From Gilvimarinus sp. DA14 (GTDB lineage: Bacteria; Pseudomonadota; Gammaproteobacteria; Pseudomonadales; Cellvibrionaceae): a DNA stretch of 64,000 nt. The notes below the pieces were generated by a model, which saw nothing but the letters and a program-made list of their open reading frames with translations, did no database searches and was not told the DNA's origin. The translations under genes and the position numbers were made by a program. The DNA lies in contig NZ_CP100350.1 of assembly GCF_024204685.1 (NCBI RefSeq), positions 124,001 to 188,000 of the forward strand. The letters are read 5' to 3'. Shown here in pieces: positions 11,286 through 22,462 of the stretch (within the stretch, counting starts at the first letter, position 1; every line of letters begins with the position of its first letter).

Positions 11286-11501
11286 TTAGTGTGGTCGCTC
11301 GGGTAGGCTAATGTTCACGGCGTGGAAGCCTTTATCGCCGCGAGAGACTTCGAAAGTGACTGCCTGACCAGCTTTGAGCGTTTTATAACCGTCCATATCA
11401 ATAGCTGAATAGTGGGCGAAAAGGTCTTCGTTGCCTTCGTCGGGGAGGATGAATCCGTAGCCTTTGGCATTGTTAAACCATTTGACGGTACCTGTAGGCA
11501 T
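11286..11501 (-). CDS. cspD: Cold-shock domain protein, CspD-like
   Basis: 71 aa from the internal ATG that gives [18 protein letters not shown]; the longer open frame upstream has no similarity and is rejected. RNP1 (KGYGFI, residues 13-18) and RNP2 (DLFAHYSAI) single-strand nucleic-acid motifs are intact. CspD in E. coli inhibits replication in stationary phase and is degraded by Lon. Divergent from clpS-clpA, the usual cspD/clpSA arrangement, which supports the symbol over a CspA-type paralogue. Confidence 0.88.
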   Translation of the reverse strand: MPTGTVKWFNNAKGYGFILPDEGNEDLFAHYSAIDMDGYKTLKAGQAVTFEVSRGDKGFHAVNISLPERPH

Positions 11502-11740
11502 AGCGTAATTCCTTCTAATTACAGGCGCGTAATGGGGACTGCGCGCTTCGTTATTATTAGTTATCCGCCAAAGCGGAGTGGGCTGTGGCAAGCCCGAGGT
11601 CGGTCTGATGAAATTTTGACCAGTTGGGTCTTTTTAGCCGACCCGCATGGGCTTGTCAAGTGTAAGCGTAACCCTGACGTTTAAGCATGGGTTACAATGA
11701 GAGGAAATTAACCTCCTTCCGTAAGTGCCAGATTCTTGTG

Positions 11741-12136
11741 ATGTATATGGGAAAGTTTGAAAACTATCGACTAACATTAAATCAAATTCGTGGTCAGAAA
11801 GACGATGATGACTACGACTTTGACGAGGGCGTTGCGGTACAGGAATCGCCGCCGCAACTTAAGCGTCCCTCTATGTATAAAGTTGTTATGCATAACGACG
11901 ATTACACGCCGATGGAGTTTGTGGTTCACATACTTGAAGCGTTTTTTGGCATGGATCGTGAAAAGGCTACACATATCATGCTGACCGTACACACCCAGGG
12001 TAAAGCGGTGTGCGGTATATACACCCGGGACGTCGCCGAAACCAAGGCGGCCCAGGTAAACCAGTTCGCGAAGGACAATGAGCATCCACTGTTGTGCGAA
12101 ATTGAAGTAGTGGACGGGGATGAAGACAGCGATTAA
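11741..12136 (+). CDS. clpS: ATP-dependent Clp protease adaptor ClpS
   Basis: About 131 aa. ClpS binds N-degron proteins carrying Leu, Phe, Tyr or Trp at the N-terminus and hands them to ClpA. The core [18 protein letters not shown] and the T-R-D-V-A-E-T-K-A segment are typical; the N-D-D-Y-T-P-M loop forms the N-degron pocket. The open frame starts at 11687 but the conserved N-terminal extension is short, so ATG 11741 or 11747 is preferred; no clear ribosome-binding site decides between them. Transcribed with clpA, with a perfect hairpin between. Confidence 0.95.
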   Translation: MYMGKFENYRLTLNQIRGQKDDDDYDFDEGVAVQESPPQLKRPSMYKVVMHNDDYTPMEFVVHILEAFFGMDREKATHIMLTVHTQGKAVCGIYTRDVAETKAAQVNQFAKDNEHPLLCEIEVVDGDEDSD

Positions 12137-12143
12137 GTGGTAA

Positions 12144-12165
12144 CACTGTCAGAGAGCTGACAGTG
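12144..12165 (+). other. Perfect hairpin between clpS and clpA
   Basis: A 9-bp perfect inverted repeat (CACTGTCAG, AGAG loop, CTGACAGTG) sits 8 nt after the clpS stop and about 28 nt before the clpA start. It is followed by GGTTTTGCT, a poor U-tract, so it could be a leaky terminator or an mRNA stabiliser setting the ClpS:ClpA ratio. Confidence 0.6.
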
Positions 12166-12193
12166 GGTTTTGCTCCCTAGAGAGGTACCCTAG

Positions 12194-14473
12194 ATGTTAA
12201 GTAAAGATCTTGAAGTCACCCTGAACATGGCATTTAAAGGCGCTCGCAGCAAACGGCATGAGTTTATGACCGTCGAGCACCTACTATTGGCGTTGATTGA
12301 TAACGAATCGGCCGCCATGGTGTTGCGTGCCTGTGGTGCAGATCTGGTGGTTCTGCGACGGGAGCTGATTGAGTTTGTGGATTCCACCACACCACTGTTA
12401 CCCGAAAATGACGATGAGCGCGAAACTCAGCCAACTTTAGGTTTTCAGCGGGTGCTTCAGCGCGCGGTTTTTCATGTGCAGTCTTCGGGCAAGCAAGAAG
12501 TAACGGGCGCCAACGTTCTGGTCGCTATATTCAGTGAACAGGAAAGCCAGGCGGTTTATTACCTGAAGCAACAGAGCATAGCGCGTATTGATATCGTCAA
12601 TTACATCACCCACGGGATTCAAAAAGTCGCCGGGCACGAGCATGGCTCGGAAGACGGCTCCCATGAACAGGCCGACGACGAGACCCTGGGGGTGGAGCAA
12701 CCCTCGCAGAGCCCGCTGGAAAATTTTGCCAGTAACCTGAATGAGCTTGCTGCCAGTGGCAAGATCGATCCGCTGATCGGCCGCAGTTTTGAGCTGGAAC
12801 GGGTGTCTCAGGTGCTGTCGCGCCGGCGCAAAAATAACCCGTTGCTGGTGGGTGAATCCGGCGTGGGTAAAACCGCGATTGCCGAGGGCTTGGCCAAGCG
12901 CATCGTTGATGGCGAGGTGCCCGAGGCGCTGGCCTCCAGTGTGGTTTACTCCCTTGATATGGGCGCGCTGTTAGCTGGCACCAAATACCGTGGTGATTTT
13001 GAAAAGCGGTTTAAAGGCTTACTGCAAGAGCTAAAAAAGCAGCCGCACTCTATTTTGTTTATCGACGAGATTCACACCATTATCGGTGCGGGTGCCGCCT
13101 CCGGTGGCGTGATGGACGCCTCTAATTTGCTAAAGCCGCTACTCAGCTCCGGCCAGTTGCGCTGCATGGGCTCTACTACCTATCAGGAGTATCGCGGCAT
13201 TTTTGAGAAAGACCGCGCCCTGTCGCGCCGCTTTCAGAAGGTGGACGTGGTAGAGCCAAGCGTCGATGAAACCTATCAGATTCTCAAAGGCTTGAAAAAG
13301 CATTTTGAGGAGCACCATGGCTTGCGCTATACCGAGCCCGCATTAAAGGCGGCGGCCGAGCTATCCGAGCGTTACATTAATGACCGCTTTCTACCCGACA
13401 AAGCCATTGATGTGATTGACGAGGCGGGTGCTTATCAGCAGTTGCAGCCGCCCAGCAAGCGCAAAAAGACTGTTAGTGTGTCGGATGTGGAAGCAGTGGT
13501 GGCGAAGATTGCCCGGATACCGCCCAAGAGCGTTTCATCCAATGACCTGGAACAGCTGCGCAAGTTGGATGACAATCTGAAAATGACCGTGTTTGGTCAG
13601 GATGAGGCCATTGATACACTCTCTACCGCGATTAAGCTCGCACGCGCCGGGCTACGCAGTGGCGATAAGCCTATCGGCTCATTTCTATTTGCCGGTCCAA
13701 CAGGTGTGGGTAAAACCGAGGTTAGCCGACAATTGGCCAAATGCTTGGGAGTCGAGCTGATCCGGTTTGACATGTCTGAGTATATGGAGCGGCATACTGT
13801 TTCGCGGTTAATTGGTGCGCCTCCGGGCTATGTGGGTTTCGACCAGGGCGGTCTTCTTACCGATGCTGTCACCAAAAGCCCTCACAGTGTGGTTTTATTG
13901 GACGAAATCGAAAAAGCGCACCCCGATGTTTTCAACCTGCTGTTACAGGTGATGGATCACGGTACTTTGACCGACAACAACGGTCGCAAGGCCGACTTCC
14001 GCAATGTCATTTTGATCATGACAACGAATGCCGGTGCTGAAGATGTGAGCCGCGCCTCTATAGGCTTCACCAAGCAGGATCACTCCACTGACGGTATAGA
14101 GGCGATTAAGAAGATGTTTACGCCTGAGTTTCGCAACCGTCTTGATGCCACGGTTCAGTTTGGTGCTCTACCACTTTCTGTGGTGGAAACCGTGGTGGAC
14201 AAGTTTCTTACCGAGTTGCAAGCGCAGCTGGATGAGAAAAAAGTCAATCTGGAGGTCAGTAGCGCTGCGCGTAAATGGCTTGCGGAGCAGGGCTATGATG
14301 AAAAAATGGGTGCTCGCCCCATGGCTCGTCTTATACAGGAAAAGGTTAAGAAGCCTTTGGCTGAAGCGGTGCTGTTTGGTGAGCTTTCCGGCGGCGGCAC
14401 AGTGTCTGTCGATGTGGGCGAAGACGGCCAGCTGGCACTGGAGTTTGAGGTTAAAGAGCCCGCCCCAGCTTGA
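12194..14473 (+). CDS. clpA: ATP-dependent Clp protease ATPase subunit ClpA
   Basis: 759 aa, the usual ClpA length. AAA+ unfoldase that feeds substrates into ClpP. N-terminal Clp repeat domain (about 1-140, ClpS docking), an acidic linker (150-170), then two AAA modules: Walker A GESGVGKT at 220-227 with Walker B ILFIDE (287-292), and GPTGVGKT at 501-508 with VVLLDE (567-572). The ClpP-binding IGF loop is at 624-626. Follows clpS on the same strand and ends at a terminator facing the globin gene. No clpP in the window. Confidence 0.98.
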   Translation: MLSKDLEVTLNMAFKGARSKRHEFMTVEHLLLALIDNESAAMVLRACGADLVVLRRELIEFVDSTTPLLPENDDERETQPTLGFQRVLQRAVFHVQSSGKQEVTGANVLVAIFSEQESQAVYYLKQQSIARIDIVNYITHGIQKVAGHEHGSEDGSHEQADDETLGVEQPSQSPLENFASNLNELAASGKIDPLIGRSFELERVSQVLSRRRKNNPLLVGESGVGKTAIAEGLAKRIVDGEVPEALASSVVYSLDMGALLAGTKYRGDFEKRFKGLLQELKKQPHSILFIDEIHTIIGAGAASGGVMDASNLLKPLLSSGQLRCMGSTTYQEYRGIFEKDRALSRRFQKVDVVEPSVDETYQILKGLKKHFEEHHGLRYTEPALKAAAELSERYINDRFLPDKAIDVIDEAGAYQQLQPPSKRKKTVSVSDVEAVVAKIARIPPKSVSSNDLEQLRKLDDNLKMTVFGQDEAIDTLSTAIKLARAGLRSGDKPIGSFLFAGPTGVGKTEVSRQLAKCLGVELIRFDMSEYMERHTVSRLIGAPPGYVGFDQGGLLTDAVTKSPHSVVLLDEIEKAHPDVFNLLLQVMDHGTLTDNNGRKADFRNVILIMTTNAGAEDVSRASIGFTKQDHSTDGIEAIKKMFTPEFRNRLDATVQFGALPLSVVETVVDKFLTELQAQLDEKKVNLEVSSAARKWLAEQGYDEKMGARPMARLIQEKVKKPLAEAVLFGELSGGGTVSVDVGEDGQLALEFEVKEPAPA

Positions 14474-14508
14474 TGATCCTGTTTAGGTCCTTTGTCGGCG
14501 TAAAACTT

Positions 14509-14536
14509 AAAAGCCCCCCGTAGGCGGGGCTTTTTT
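14509..14536. terminator. Intrinsic terminator between clpA and globin gene
   Basis: Hairpin AAGCCCC/GGGGCTT with a T6 run on the plus strand and a T-rich stretch on the minus strand; serves convergent genes. Confidence 0.85.
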
Positions 14537-14552
14537 GTGGGTGCCAGTTGAT

Positions 14553-14948
14553 TCAATAAGCACCTTTAATCAGGTCAATGCCGGGCGCTAAAGCGCGCCG
14601 CCAGGCGGTATCAATTCTCTCGTTATACACCGGGTCGTGTTTGCGTAGAGTCTCAAGCAGCGCTTCCAGCCAAGTGTTATAGAGGTGCGGGCGTATGTTG
14701 TATCCATCGCGATTGTGACTTTTGCCCAGTGCTTTGAGTTTGGTACCAGGAAGGCCGCGGGAAAACAGAATCAGCTGCATAATCCCGTTGCGCAGTAAAT
14801 GCCGTTGGGCGGGCATGTCGGTATCGACGAACATCTGCCGGACCTCGTCGGACTTTCCCATAAAGTTGTCGTAAAAATCGCTAAAAAATGTATCGCGGTT
14901 ACAGCAGCGGCCATAACTTTGAAACACTAAATCCTGATCGCTTTGCAC
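14553..14948 (-). CDS. Single-domain globin
   Basis: 131-aa protein made only of a globin domain; no FAD reductase or sensor domain follows. The N-terminal helix contains S-Y-G-R-C-C and F-F-x-D-F-Y, and the likely proximal haem ligand is H78 in LGKSHNRDGYNIRPHLY, followed by the G helix. This resembles a small globin family found in Pseudomonas-like bacteria. It may bind O2 or NO; role unknown. Transcribed behind infA but with infA's terminator between, so probably separately expressed. Confidence 0.8.
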   Translation of the reverse strand: MQSDQDLVFQSYGRCCNRDTFFSDFYDNFMGKSDEVRQMFVDTDMPAQRHLLRNGIMQLILFSRGLPGTKLKALGKSHNRDGYNIRPHLYNTWLEALLETLRKHDPVYNERIDTAWRRALAPGIDLIKGAY

Positions 14949-15040
14949 TCAATCGCCTCAATCGGTGACTTTGGAGGCGCAACATATCACCGAGTGTTTG
15001 GGTCGGTTTTGATTTGGGTCAAAAAGGGAAGGGGGATAAA

Positions 15041-15067
15041 CAAAAGCCCCATAAAGGGGGCTTTTGT
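15041..15067 (-). terminator. Intrinsic terminator of infA
   Basis: Hairpin AAAAGCCCC/GGGGCTTTT, 12 nt after the infA stop on the minus strand, followed by T-rich sequence. Confidence 0.85.
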
Positions 15068-15079
15068 TGAAATAAGGTA

Positions 15080-15298
15080 TTAACGGGCGCGGTAGGTGAT
15101 ACGGCCTTTGGTCAGGTCGTAGGGGGTCATCTCTACCTTTACTTTGTCGCCGGTCAGAATGCGGATGTAGTTTTTACGCATTTTGCCCGAGATATGTGCA
15201 GTCACTACGTGGCCGTTTTCCAGTTTTACGCGGAAAGTGGTGTTTGGCAGAGTGTCTACAACCTCGCCTTCAAATTCGATTACATCGTCTTTCGCCAT
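15080..15298 (-). CDS. infA: Translation initiation factor IF-1
   Basis: 72 aa, exactly the usual length. S1/OB-fold protein that sits in the 30S A site during initiation and helps IF2 and IF3. The sequence [20 protein letters not shown] and [20 protein letters not shown] are characteristic. Own terminator immediately after. It lies downstream of bpt, in the conserved clpA-infA-bpt-aat neighbourhood of Pseudomonas. Confidence 0.98.
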   Translation of the reverse strand: MAKDDVIEFEGEVVDTLPNTTFRVKLENGHVVTAHISGKMRKNYIRILTGDKVKVEMTPYDLTKGRITYRAR

Positions 15299-15403
15299 TC
15301 GGCAGAATCCTCAATTTGTCTTTGCAGTTGCGCGAAAAGGCGGCAATTGTGCCTGAAAAGCACGCAATAGCCAAGTCCGAAGGGCGATTTTCACTATCTG
15401 AGT

Positions 15404-16111
15404 TTAATTCAAATTAACCCAGTGCTTATTGATCAGCAGTTGTAGCGGCCGGTACTGGGTTTTATACGCCATTTTCTGGCAGTTGCGAATCCAGTAACCC
15501 AGGTATACGTATTCCAGGCCCATGTCTTGGGCCTTACTGATTTGCGCCAAAATAGCGTAGGCGCCCAAGCTGCGTTTGGCCTCGGTGCTGTCAAAAAATG
15601 TGTAAACCGCCGACAGGCCGTCTTTTAGCTCATCGCAGACGGCGACCCCCAATAGGCACCCCTGATACCGATACTCAATGTATCGAGTGGTGCCCCATTC
15701 GGCGCTGAGAAACGCCTCGTACTGTTCCCGGGTGGGCGGGTACATGTCACCATCGGCATGGCGGGTGTTGATGTAGTGCTCATAGAGCCGGTAATGCTCA
15801 TCCGTCTGAATGCTGTTTACCAGCTGCAGTTGCAGATCGGAGTTTTTCTTGATGCAGCGCTTTTGGCTGCGATTGGGTTTGAAACGGCGCACGGGGATGC
15901 GGCAGGACACACAGGCTTGGCAAGCCGCGCAATGGGGGCGGTATAAATGACCTCCGCTGCGACGGAATCCCAGTTGAGAAAGCTGCGAATATAAATCCTG
16001 ATCCACTTCGGCCGCAGGATCGATAAAAACCGTGGTCGCTTCTTCGCCTTTAAGATAGCTACATGGATGAGGGGCAGTAGCAAAGAGTTTCAGGCTGGAT
16101 AAGTCGCTCAT
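15404..16111 (-). CDS. bpt: Aspartate/glutamate leucyltransferase
   Basis: 235 aa, member of the ATE/Bpt aminoacyl-tRNA-protein transferase family. Bpt moves Leu from Leu-tRNA onto N-terminal Asp or Glu, creating a primary N-degron for ClpS-ClpAP. The N-terminal Cys region C-S-Y-L and the cluster [15 protein letters not shown] are typical, as are the R-Y-I-E-Y-R and V-Y-L-G-Y-W-I segments of the GNAT-like half. Older annotations call such proteins arginyltransferase (ate); the bacterial type is Bpt. Lies 48 nt after aat on the same strand. Confidence 0.93.
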   Translation of the reverse strand: MSDLSSLKLFATAPHPCSYLKGEEATTVFIDPAAEVDQDLYSQLSQLGFRRSGGHLYRPHCAACQACVSCRIPVRRFKPNRSQKRCIKKNSDLQLQLVNSIQTDEHYRLYEHYINTRHADGDMYPPTREQYEAFLSAEWGTTRYIEYRYQGCLLGVAVCDELKDGLSAVYTFFDSTEAKRSLGAYAILAQISKAQDMGLEYVYLGYWIRNCQKMAYKTQYRPLQLLINKHWVNLN

Positions 16112-16159
16112 ACTGTCTGTCTCCTTAACCCGAGTTTACTCTAGAGCATTTGCCTGTGC

Positions 16160-16873
16160 TTAGAAAGGGTAATCTAGTCCATATAATTCACATGGCCAGG
16201 GTGAGGCAGTGCTGTGCCCAATCAAGTTGTTCAACCGTTGAGCAAATTCCTCGCGGGGTATTTCGTAGGCGCCGAGGCTAAACAGGTGGTCACTGGCAAC
16301 CTGGCAGTCGATGAGTTCAAACCCCCAGTCGTTTAGGTAATAACACAGACTGGCAAAAGCGATTTTCGATGCATTGTCCCGCCGTGCAAACATGGACTCG
16401 CCAAAAAACACCCGTCCCAGCGCCAAACCGTATAGCCCGCCCACCAAGTCGTCGCCTTGCCACATCTCGACACTGTGGGTGATGCCTAACTCGTGTAAAT
16501 CGCAATAAGCTTTGTGCATTTGCGGTGTGATCCAGGTACCACCCGCGCCTCGGCGCGGCGCCGCGCAGGCCTGCATTACTGTGCTAAAGGCGGTATCGAA
16601 CCGCAATTCAAAAGGGGCTTTGCGCAGCTGCTTGCGTAGCGAGCGCGATAAGTGAACCTCGCTCGGGTGCAATACTGTGCGCGGGTTTGGGCTCCACCAG
16701 AGAATGGGTTGGTCTTGCTCATACCAGGGAAATATGCCCTGTGCATAAGCGTTGACAATGCGCTGTGGTTTAAGATCGCCGCCAGCGGCGAGCAGACCGT
16801 CAGGGTCATCAAGTGCTGTGTCCAGCGGCGGAAATAGGGCGGGGTCGTCGTTGAGCCACGGCAATTGAATCAT
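16160..16873 (-). CDS. aat: Leucyl/phenylalanyl-tRNA-protein transferase
   Basis: 237 aa from ATG 16873; eleven upstream codons in the open frame are rejected because the family begins near I-x-x-L. Transfers Leu or Phe to N-terminal Arg or Lys of substrates, the other entry to the ClpS degradation route. Signature segments G-L-L-A-A-G-G-D-L, Y-x-x-G-I-F-P-W-Y, I-L-W-W-S-P-N-P-R and G-G-L-Y-G-L-A-L-G-R-V-F-F-G-E-S-M-F are all present. Between trxB and bpt. Confidence 0.96.
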   Translation of the reverse strand: MIQLPWLNDDPALFPPLDTALDDPDGLLAAGGDLKPQRIVNAYAQGIFPWYEQDQPILWWSPNPRTVLHPSEVHLSRSLRKQLRKAPFELRFDTAFSTVMQACAAPRRGAGGTWITPQMHKAYCDLHELGITHSVEMWQGDDLVGGLYGLALGRVFFGESMFARRDNASKIAFASLCYYLNDWGFELIDCQVASDHLFSLGAYEIPREEFAQRLNNLIGHSTASPWPCELYGLDYPF

Positions 16874-16905
16874 AAGGTGTCTCTGGCAGGCATTGTGCGC
16901 ATACA

Positions 16906-16938
16906 AACAAAAACGGCGAAGGTGTTAACCCCCGCCGC
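16906..16938 (-). terminator. Probable terminator of trxB
   Basis: On the minus strand a CGGCG/CGCCG stem with a GTTAAC-containing inner region is followed by TTTTTGTTTG, about 27 nt after the trxB stop. Confidence 0.6.
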
Positions 16939-16964
16939 TATTGTACGCAAAAGTTTCGCGACTA

Positions 16965-17915
<951 letters not shown>

Positions 17916-17991
17916 TTAGAAAAATCTGCGGGGGTAATAAATTGGCGTCAATCATAAGTGAATCAATTAGTATGGGCAAAATTGTAGTCTT

Positions 17992-18006
17992 CAATACCTG
18001 GTATTG
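17992..18006. promoter_or_regulatory. Palindrome in the trxB/ftsK intergenic region
   Basis: CAATACC-T-GGTATTG is a perfect 7+1+7 inverted repeat, 92 nt before the trxB start and 112 nt before the ftsK start. It has the size of a dimeric repressor or activator site; the protein is unknown. Confidence 0.4.
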
Positions 18007-18117
18007 GTATTTTTAATCAGCCTGTAAGATGATATAGCTGCCGACTGCTGCACTGCGAAGCGGGGCGGGCTTGCTTTACAATAGCGCCCCGCACGCCGCG
18101 ACGATCAAAGATAGTGA

Positions 18118-20469
18118 ATGGGGTTAGAACGTTTGAGCAAAAAAAGTACAAAAGCTGCAGCGAGAGAGCAAGGCGAATCTACCATGATTATGCGTTATTT
18201 ACGTGAAGGGGCCCTCATTGGTCTGGTGGCCGCCTGTGGATTACTGCTGCTGACGCTGCTGACCTATGATGCGGGCGATCCCGGTTGGTCGCGCACCGGG
18301 GAAAACCTGCGTGTGCAAAATGCGGGGGGGCCGGCCGGCGCCTGGCTGGCCGATGTGTTTTTCTCTCTGTTTGGATACTTGTCATTTTTATTCCCCTTGA
18401 TGCTCGGTTACCGCGCCTGGTTGATTATTCGCGATCGCGCGCATCCGCCGGAGTTTGACCCAGTGCTGCTGGGGCTGCGTACTGTCGGTCTGGTGTTGGT
18501 GATGGTGGCGGGCACTGGCCTTGCTGTCCTGCATGTGGGGGGGCGTGAATCAACACTTCCGTTTTCTGACGGCGGCTATCTGGGGTTGTCGGTGGCCGAA
18601 GCCGTAGCTGGCGCCTTCAGCCATACCGGGGGCACTTTACTGCTATTGGCGATGTTTTTCTTTGGTTTAACGATATTTACCGACCTTTCATGGCTGGGCT
18701 TGATGGATGATATCGGGCGCAAAGTGCTGCAGGGCTGGCGCTTGGCCGGAGAAAAATTGGCACACTGGCGCAGCGCTAGAAACGAAAAGCGCAGCGCGGA
18801 TAAGCAACAGCGCGAGCGCCGCGAAGTGATTGAAACCCGCAAGAAAACTGAGGCTAAGCGGGTGCCGCCCACGATCAGCGAGCCGGTAAAAAAGCCTGCG
18901 CCCAGCAAACGCGCGGTGCAGGAAAAACAAGTGCCGCTGTTTGGTAAGGACGATACCCCGGTCGGGGATTTGCCACCCATCAGTCTGTTGGACCCGGCCG
19001 ATAAGCACAGTGACAAAGCCTTTTCCAAAGAGTCGCTGGAGGCCATGTCAAAGCTGTTGGAGTTAAAACTCAAGGATTTTGGTATCGATATTGAAGTCGT
19101 GTCCGTGCAGCCTGGCCCAGTGGTTACCCGGTTTGAGATTCAACCTGCCCCGGGGGTTAAAGCCAGCCGTATTACCAACCTCGCCAAAGACCTGGCGCGT
19201 TCCCTGGCCGTGATCAGTGTGCGGGTTGTGGAGGTAATACCTGGGCGTTCGGTGATGGGGATTGAGATACCCAACGAGCACCGCGAAATGGTGCGCTTGA
19301 GCGAAGTCTTGTCGTCAGAGCCCTACGAAAAAGCCAAATCGCGTTTGACCATGGCCCTTGGGCACAATATTGCCGGTGAGCCGGTTATTGCCGACTTAGC
19401 GCGTATGCCGCATTTGCTGGTGGCCGGTACTACGGGTTCTGGTAAATCGGTGGGGGTGAATGTGATGCTGCTGTCGCTGCTGTACAAATCCTCCCCTAAA
19501 GATGTGCGCTTGATTCTGGTGGACCCGAAAATGTTGGAATTGTCGGTCTACGAGGGTATTCCGCATTTGCTGACGCCGGTTATTACCGATATGAACGATG
19601 CCGCCAACGGTTTGCGCTGGTGTGTAGGGGAAATGGAGCGTCGCTATAAACTGATGGCGGCCATGGGGGTGCGTAACCTGGCGGGCTTTAATCGCAAAAT
19701 AGAGGAGGCGGAAAAAGCCGGCACACCGATCCCGGACCCACTGTTTAAACCCGATGAGCACTATGAGCCGGGTAGCGCCGAGGCGACTCCGCCAAACCTG
19801 GAAACCCTGCCCGCCATTGTGGTGGTTATCGACGAATTCGCCGACATGATGATGATTGTCGGTAAAAAAGTGGAACAATTGATTGCCCGAATTGCTCAAA
19901 AAGCCCGGGCCGCTGGGATTCACCTGATTTTGGCGACCCAGCGTCCATCGGTGGATGTGATTACCGGCTTGATTAAAGCCAATGTGCCCACCCGGATGGC
20001 GTTTCAGGTGTCCTCCAAGATCGACTCGCGCACTATTCTCGATCAGGGCGGGGCAGAGCAATTACTGGGTCATGGTGACATGCTCTATCTGCCTCCTGGC
20101 ACCAGCGTGCCGGAGCGTGTGCACGGCGCGTTTGTAGACGATCACGAAGTGCACAATGTGGTGGCCGATTGGAAAAAACGCGGTGAACCCGATTACTTGG
20201 AAGGTGTGATTGACGATAGTACCAACAATATTCCGGTTCCCGGTTTGTCCGGCGGGGAAGACGGCGGTAATGACGAAGGCGATGCTCTTTACGACGAAGC
20301 AGTCGCGTTTGTGATCGACTCGCGTAAAGCGTCCATTTCGTCGGTTCAGCGTAAATTGCGTATTGGTTACAACCGCGCTGCGCGTTTGATTGAAACCATG
20401 GAGGCCGCCGGTGTCGTATCTGAAGCGGGCCACAATGGTAATCGCGAGGTGCTGGCGCCCAAATCTTAA
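18118..20469 (+). CDS. ftsK: DNA translocase FtsK
   Basis: 783 aa. Division-septum DNA pump that clears and aligns chromosomes at dif. N-terminal membrane segments at about 31-50, 83-104, 120-140 and 170-190; a short basic/Pro linker (205-300); then the RecA-like motor with Walker A GTTGSGKS at 437-444 and Walker B around [10 protein letters not shown]-terminal winged-helix gamma domain (about 715-783), which reads KOPS sites and contacts XerD. The linker is far shorter than in E. coli, like Pseudomonas FtsK. The start is uncertain (ATG 18118, TTG 18133, ATG 18184). First gene of ftsK-lolA-rarA-crcB. Confidence 0.96.
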   Translation: MGLERLSKKSTKAAAREQGESTMIMRYLREGALIGLVAACGLLLLTLLTYDAGDPGWSRTGENLRVQNAGGPAGAWLADVFFSLFGYLSFLFPLMLGYRAWLIIRDRAHPPEFDPVLLGLRTVGLVLVMVAGTGLAVLHVGGRESTLPFSDGGYLGLSVAEAVAGAFSHTGGTLLLLAMFFFGLTIFTDLSWLGLMDDIGRKVLQGWRLAGEKLAHWRSARNEKRSADKQQRERREVIETRKKTEAKRVPPTISEPVKKPAPSKRAVQEKQVPLFGKDDTPVGDLPPISLLDPADKHSDKAFSKESLEAMSKLLELKLKDFGIDIEVVSVQPGPVVTRFEIQPAPGVKASRITNLAKDLARSLAVISVRVVEVIPGRSVMGIEIPNEHREMVRLSEVLSSEPYEKAKSRLTMALGHNIAGEPVIADLARMPHLLVAGTTGSGKSVGVNVMLLSLLYKSSPKDVRLILVDPKMLELSVYEGIPHLLTPVITDMNDAANGLRWCVGEMERRYKLMAAMGVRNLAGFNRKIEEAEKAGTPIPDPLFKPDEHYEPGSAEATPPNLETLPAIVVVIDEFADMMMIVGKKVEQLIARIAQKARAAGIHLILATQRPSVDVITGLIKANVPTRMAFQVSSKIDSRTILDQGGAEQLLGHGDMLYLPPGTSVPERVHGAFVDDHEVHNVVADWKKRGEPDYLEGVIDDSTNNIPVPGLSGGEDGGNDEGDALYDEAVAFVIDSRKASISSVQRKLRIGYNRAARLIETMEAAGVVSEAGHNGNREVLAPKS

Positions 20470-20500
20470 AGAGATGGGCGCCGAACGAAAAGGTTTGAGT

Positions 20501-21115
20501 ATGAAATTAATAGTTGCTTGTTTAACTGGTCTTATATTGTGCAGCACACCATGGGCTCTGGCGCAACAACAGGCGGCGGTGGAGCTTACTGAAAAGCTGC
20601 ATAAGTTAGTGAGTCTTAAAGGTGAGTTTACCCAAGTTTTGCAAGATGAATCCGGCAGTGAGCTGGAGCGCAGCCAAGGCGAATTCGTGCTGCAAAAGCC
20701 CGGACGTTTTTACTGGCAAACCCATGACCCGTTTCCGCAGACGCTAGTGTCCAACGGCGAAACTATCTGGTTGTACGACCCGGATTTAATGCAGGTGACG
20801 GTGCGCCAGGTGAGCGACGATTTACAGCGTACACCGGCGCTTTTGCTGAGTGAGTCGGCCGCTAAGGTGGCGCAGGCTTATAAGGTAAGTGAACCTGTCA
20901 ATAATCAATTTGTGCTGGAGCCCCGTGAAGAAGACGCCCTGTTTGAATCCCTGACACTGGTTTTTGCCGCAGATCAGGTGGCGCAAATTCAACTGCTGGA
21001 CGGCTTGGGGCAAACTACGGTGTTCACTTTCGAGAGCGCGCAGCAGAATCAGCCCGTGGATGAATCTTTGTTCGAATTCGCGATACCCGAGGGTGTCGAC
21101 GTACTGATTGATTAA
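20501..21115 (+). CDS. lolA: Outer-membrane lipoprotein carrier protein LolA
   Basis: 204 aa. Periplasmic chaperone carrying lipoproteins from LolCDE to LolB. A clear signal peptide ([21 protein letters not shown], cut before QQQ) fixes the start at ATG 20501; 37 upstream codons overlap ftsK in another frame and are rejected. The mature part shows the unclosed-barrel pattern L-K-G-E-F-T-Q, G-R-F-Y-W-Q-T and Y-D-P-D-L-x-Q-V-T-V. 31 nt after ftsK and 1 nt before the rarA start, the same ftsK-lolA-rarA order as in E. coli and Pseudomonas. Confidence 0.95.
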   Translation: MKLIVACLTGLILCSTPWALAQQQAAVELTEKLHKLVSLKGEFTQVLQDESGSELERSQGEFVLQKPGRFYWQTHDPFPQTLVSNGETIWLYDPDLMQVTVRQVSDDLQRTPALLLSESAAKVAQAYKVSEPVNNQFVLEPREEDALFESLTLVFAADQVAQIQLLDGLGQTTVFTFESAQQNQPVDESLFEFAIPEGVDVLID

Positions 21116-21116
21116 T

Positions 21117-22460
21117 ATGGGCGATTTGTTTGCCACCGAGCCCGTGCACCAACCGCTGGCTGCGCGTATGCGACCTCGAAGTCTGGACGATTACATCGGC
21201 CAGCAGCATATTTTGGCGGCGGGTAAGCCGCTGCGTGAAGCGGTAGAAAAAGGCCAGCTACACTCAATGATTTTATGGGGCCCGCCCGGGGTGGGTAAAA
21301 CCTCGCTGGCCCGCCTGTTTGCCGAGCGCGCCGACGCGCGATTCGAAACCCTCTCGGCGGTACTGTCCGGTGTGAAAGAGATTCGCGCCGCGGTGCAAGT
21401 GGCGCAGCAAGAGCGGCAAATGCGTGGCCGCGCCACAATTTTATTTGTCGATGAAGTGCACCGCTTTAACAAATCTCAGCAGGACGCTTTTTTACCCTTT
21501 GTGGAAGACGGCACCTTTATCTTTATTGGCGCCACTACCGAAAACCCATCCTTTGAATTAAATAACGCTCTCTTATCTCGCTGCCGAGTGTACGTCTTGC
21601 GCTCGCTTGAGCGTGAACTGATCGAGCGTGTAATTCGCCAAGCGTTAAACGATGCCGAGCGCGGATTGGGTGGTGAAAATATTGCCATCGCCGATGCTGC
21701 GCTCACCATATTGGCCAATGCGGCCGATGGCGATGCGCGCAAATCCCTCAATTTGCTCGAATTGGCCGCTGACCTTGCGCCTGAGCGCGATGGCGCCCGG
21801 CTTATCAGTGAAGAGGTGTTGGCCGAGGTGCTGGGCGGCGATGTGCGCCGCTTTGATAAGGGGGGCGATCTGTTTTACGAGCAGATCTCCGCCATGCATA
21901 AAGCCGTGCGCGGCACTTCGCCCGATGGCGCACTTTATTGGCTTGCGCGCATGCTCGATGGTGGTTGTGATCCGCTTTATATCGCCCGCAGGGTAGTGCG
22001 TATGGCCAGTGAAGATATCGGCAATGCCGACCCGCGCGGCCTGTCGCTGGCGCTCGCCGCCTGGGATACCCAGGAGCGATTAGGCAGCCCAGAGGGCGAG
22101 CTGGCTATAGCCCAGGCAATTACCTATCTCGCCTGCGCCCCCAAAAGTAACGCTGTGTATAATGGCTTTAATCAGGCTATGGCCGATGTAAAATCCGACC
22201 CGGCATTAGATGTGCCTATGCATCTTCGCAATGCGCCTACAAGCATGATGAAGTCGATGGATTTTGGCGCTGAGTATCGCTACGCCCACGATGAGCCCGG
22301 TGCCTATGCCGCCGGTGAAAACTATTTGCCCGAGCCCATTGCCGAGCGGCGCTACTATCATCCTACCGATCGTGGGCTAGAGGGGAAAATAGGCGAAAAA
22401 CTCAGACATCTACGGGCTTTGGATGCGGCCAGCTCGACAAAACGCTATCAGAGGGATTGA
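21117..22460 (+). CDS. rarA: Replication-associated recombination protein RarA (MgsA)
   Basis: 447 aa, same length as E. coli RarA. AAA+ clamp-loader-like ATPase acting at stalled forks. Walker A GPPGVGKT at 55-62; Walker [11 protein letters not shown]; sensor-1 [10 protein letters not shown]-terminal tetramerisation region with R-M-A-S-E-D-I-G and Y-x-P. The frame can start at TTG 21108, but ATG 21117 follows the lolA stop directly and gives MGDLF. Tightly packed with lolA and crcB. Confidence 0.96.
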   Translation: MGDLFATEPVHQPLAARMRPRSLDDYIGQQHILAAGKPLREAVEKGQLHSMILWGPPGVGKTSLARLFAERADARFETLSAVLSGVKEIRAAVQVAQQERQMRGRATILFVDEVHRFNKSQQDAFLPFVEDGTFIFIGATTENPSFELNNALLSRCRVYVLRSLERELIERVIRQALNDAERGLGGENIAIADAALTILANAADGDARKSLNLLELAADLAPERDGARLISEEVLAEVLGGDVRRFDKGGDLFYEQISAMHKAVRGTSPDGALYWLARMLDGGCDPLYIARRVVRMASEDIGNADPRGLSLALAAWDTQERLGSPEGELAIAQAITYLACAPKSNAVYNGFNQAMADVKSDPALDVPMHLRNAPTSMMKSMDFGAEYRYAHDEPGAYAAGENYLPEPIAERRYYHPTDRGLEGKIGEKLRHLRALDAASSTKRYQRD

Positions 22461-22462
22461 CC

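Noticed and set aside
14949-15079. Possible tRNA between clpA and infA, as in E. coli (serW)
   Set aside because: No cloverleaf or T-loop GTTCRA-type sequence; the region holds only the infA terminator.
19396-20061. 221-codon minus-strand frame opposite ftsK
   Set aside because: Overlaps the FtsK motor domain and is rich in His/Gln, a typical shadow composition.
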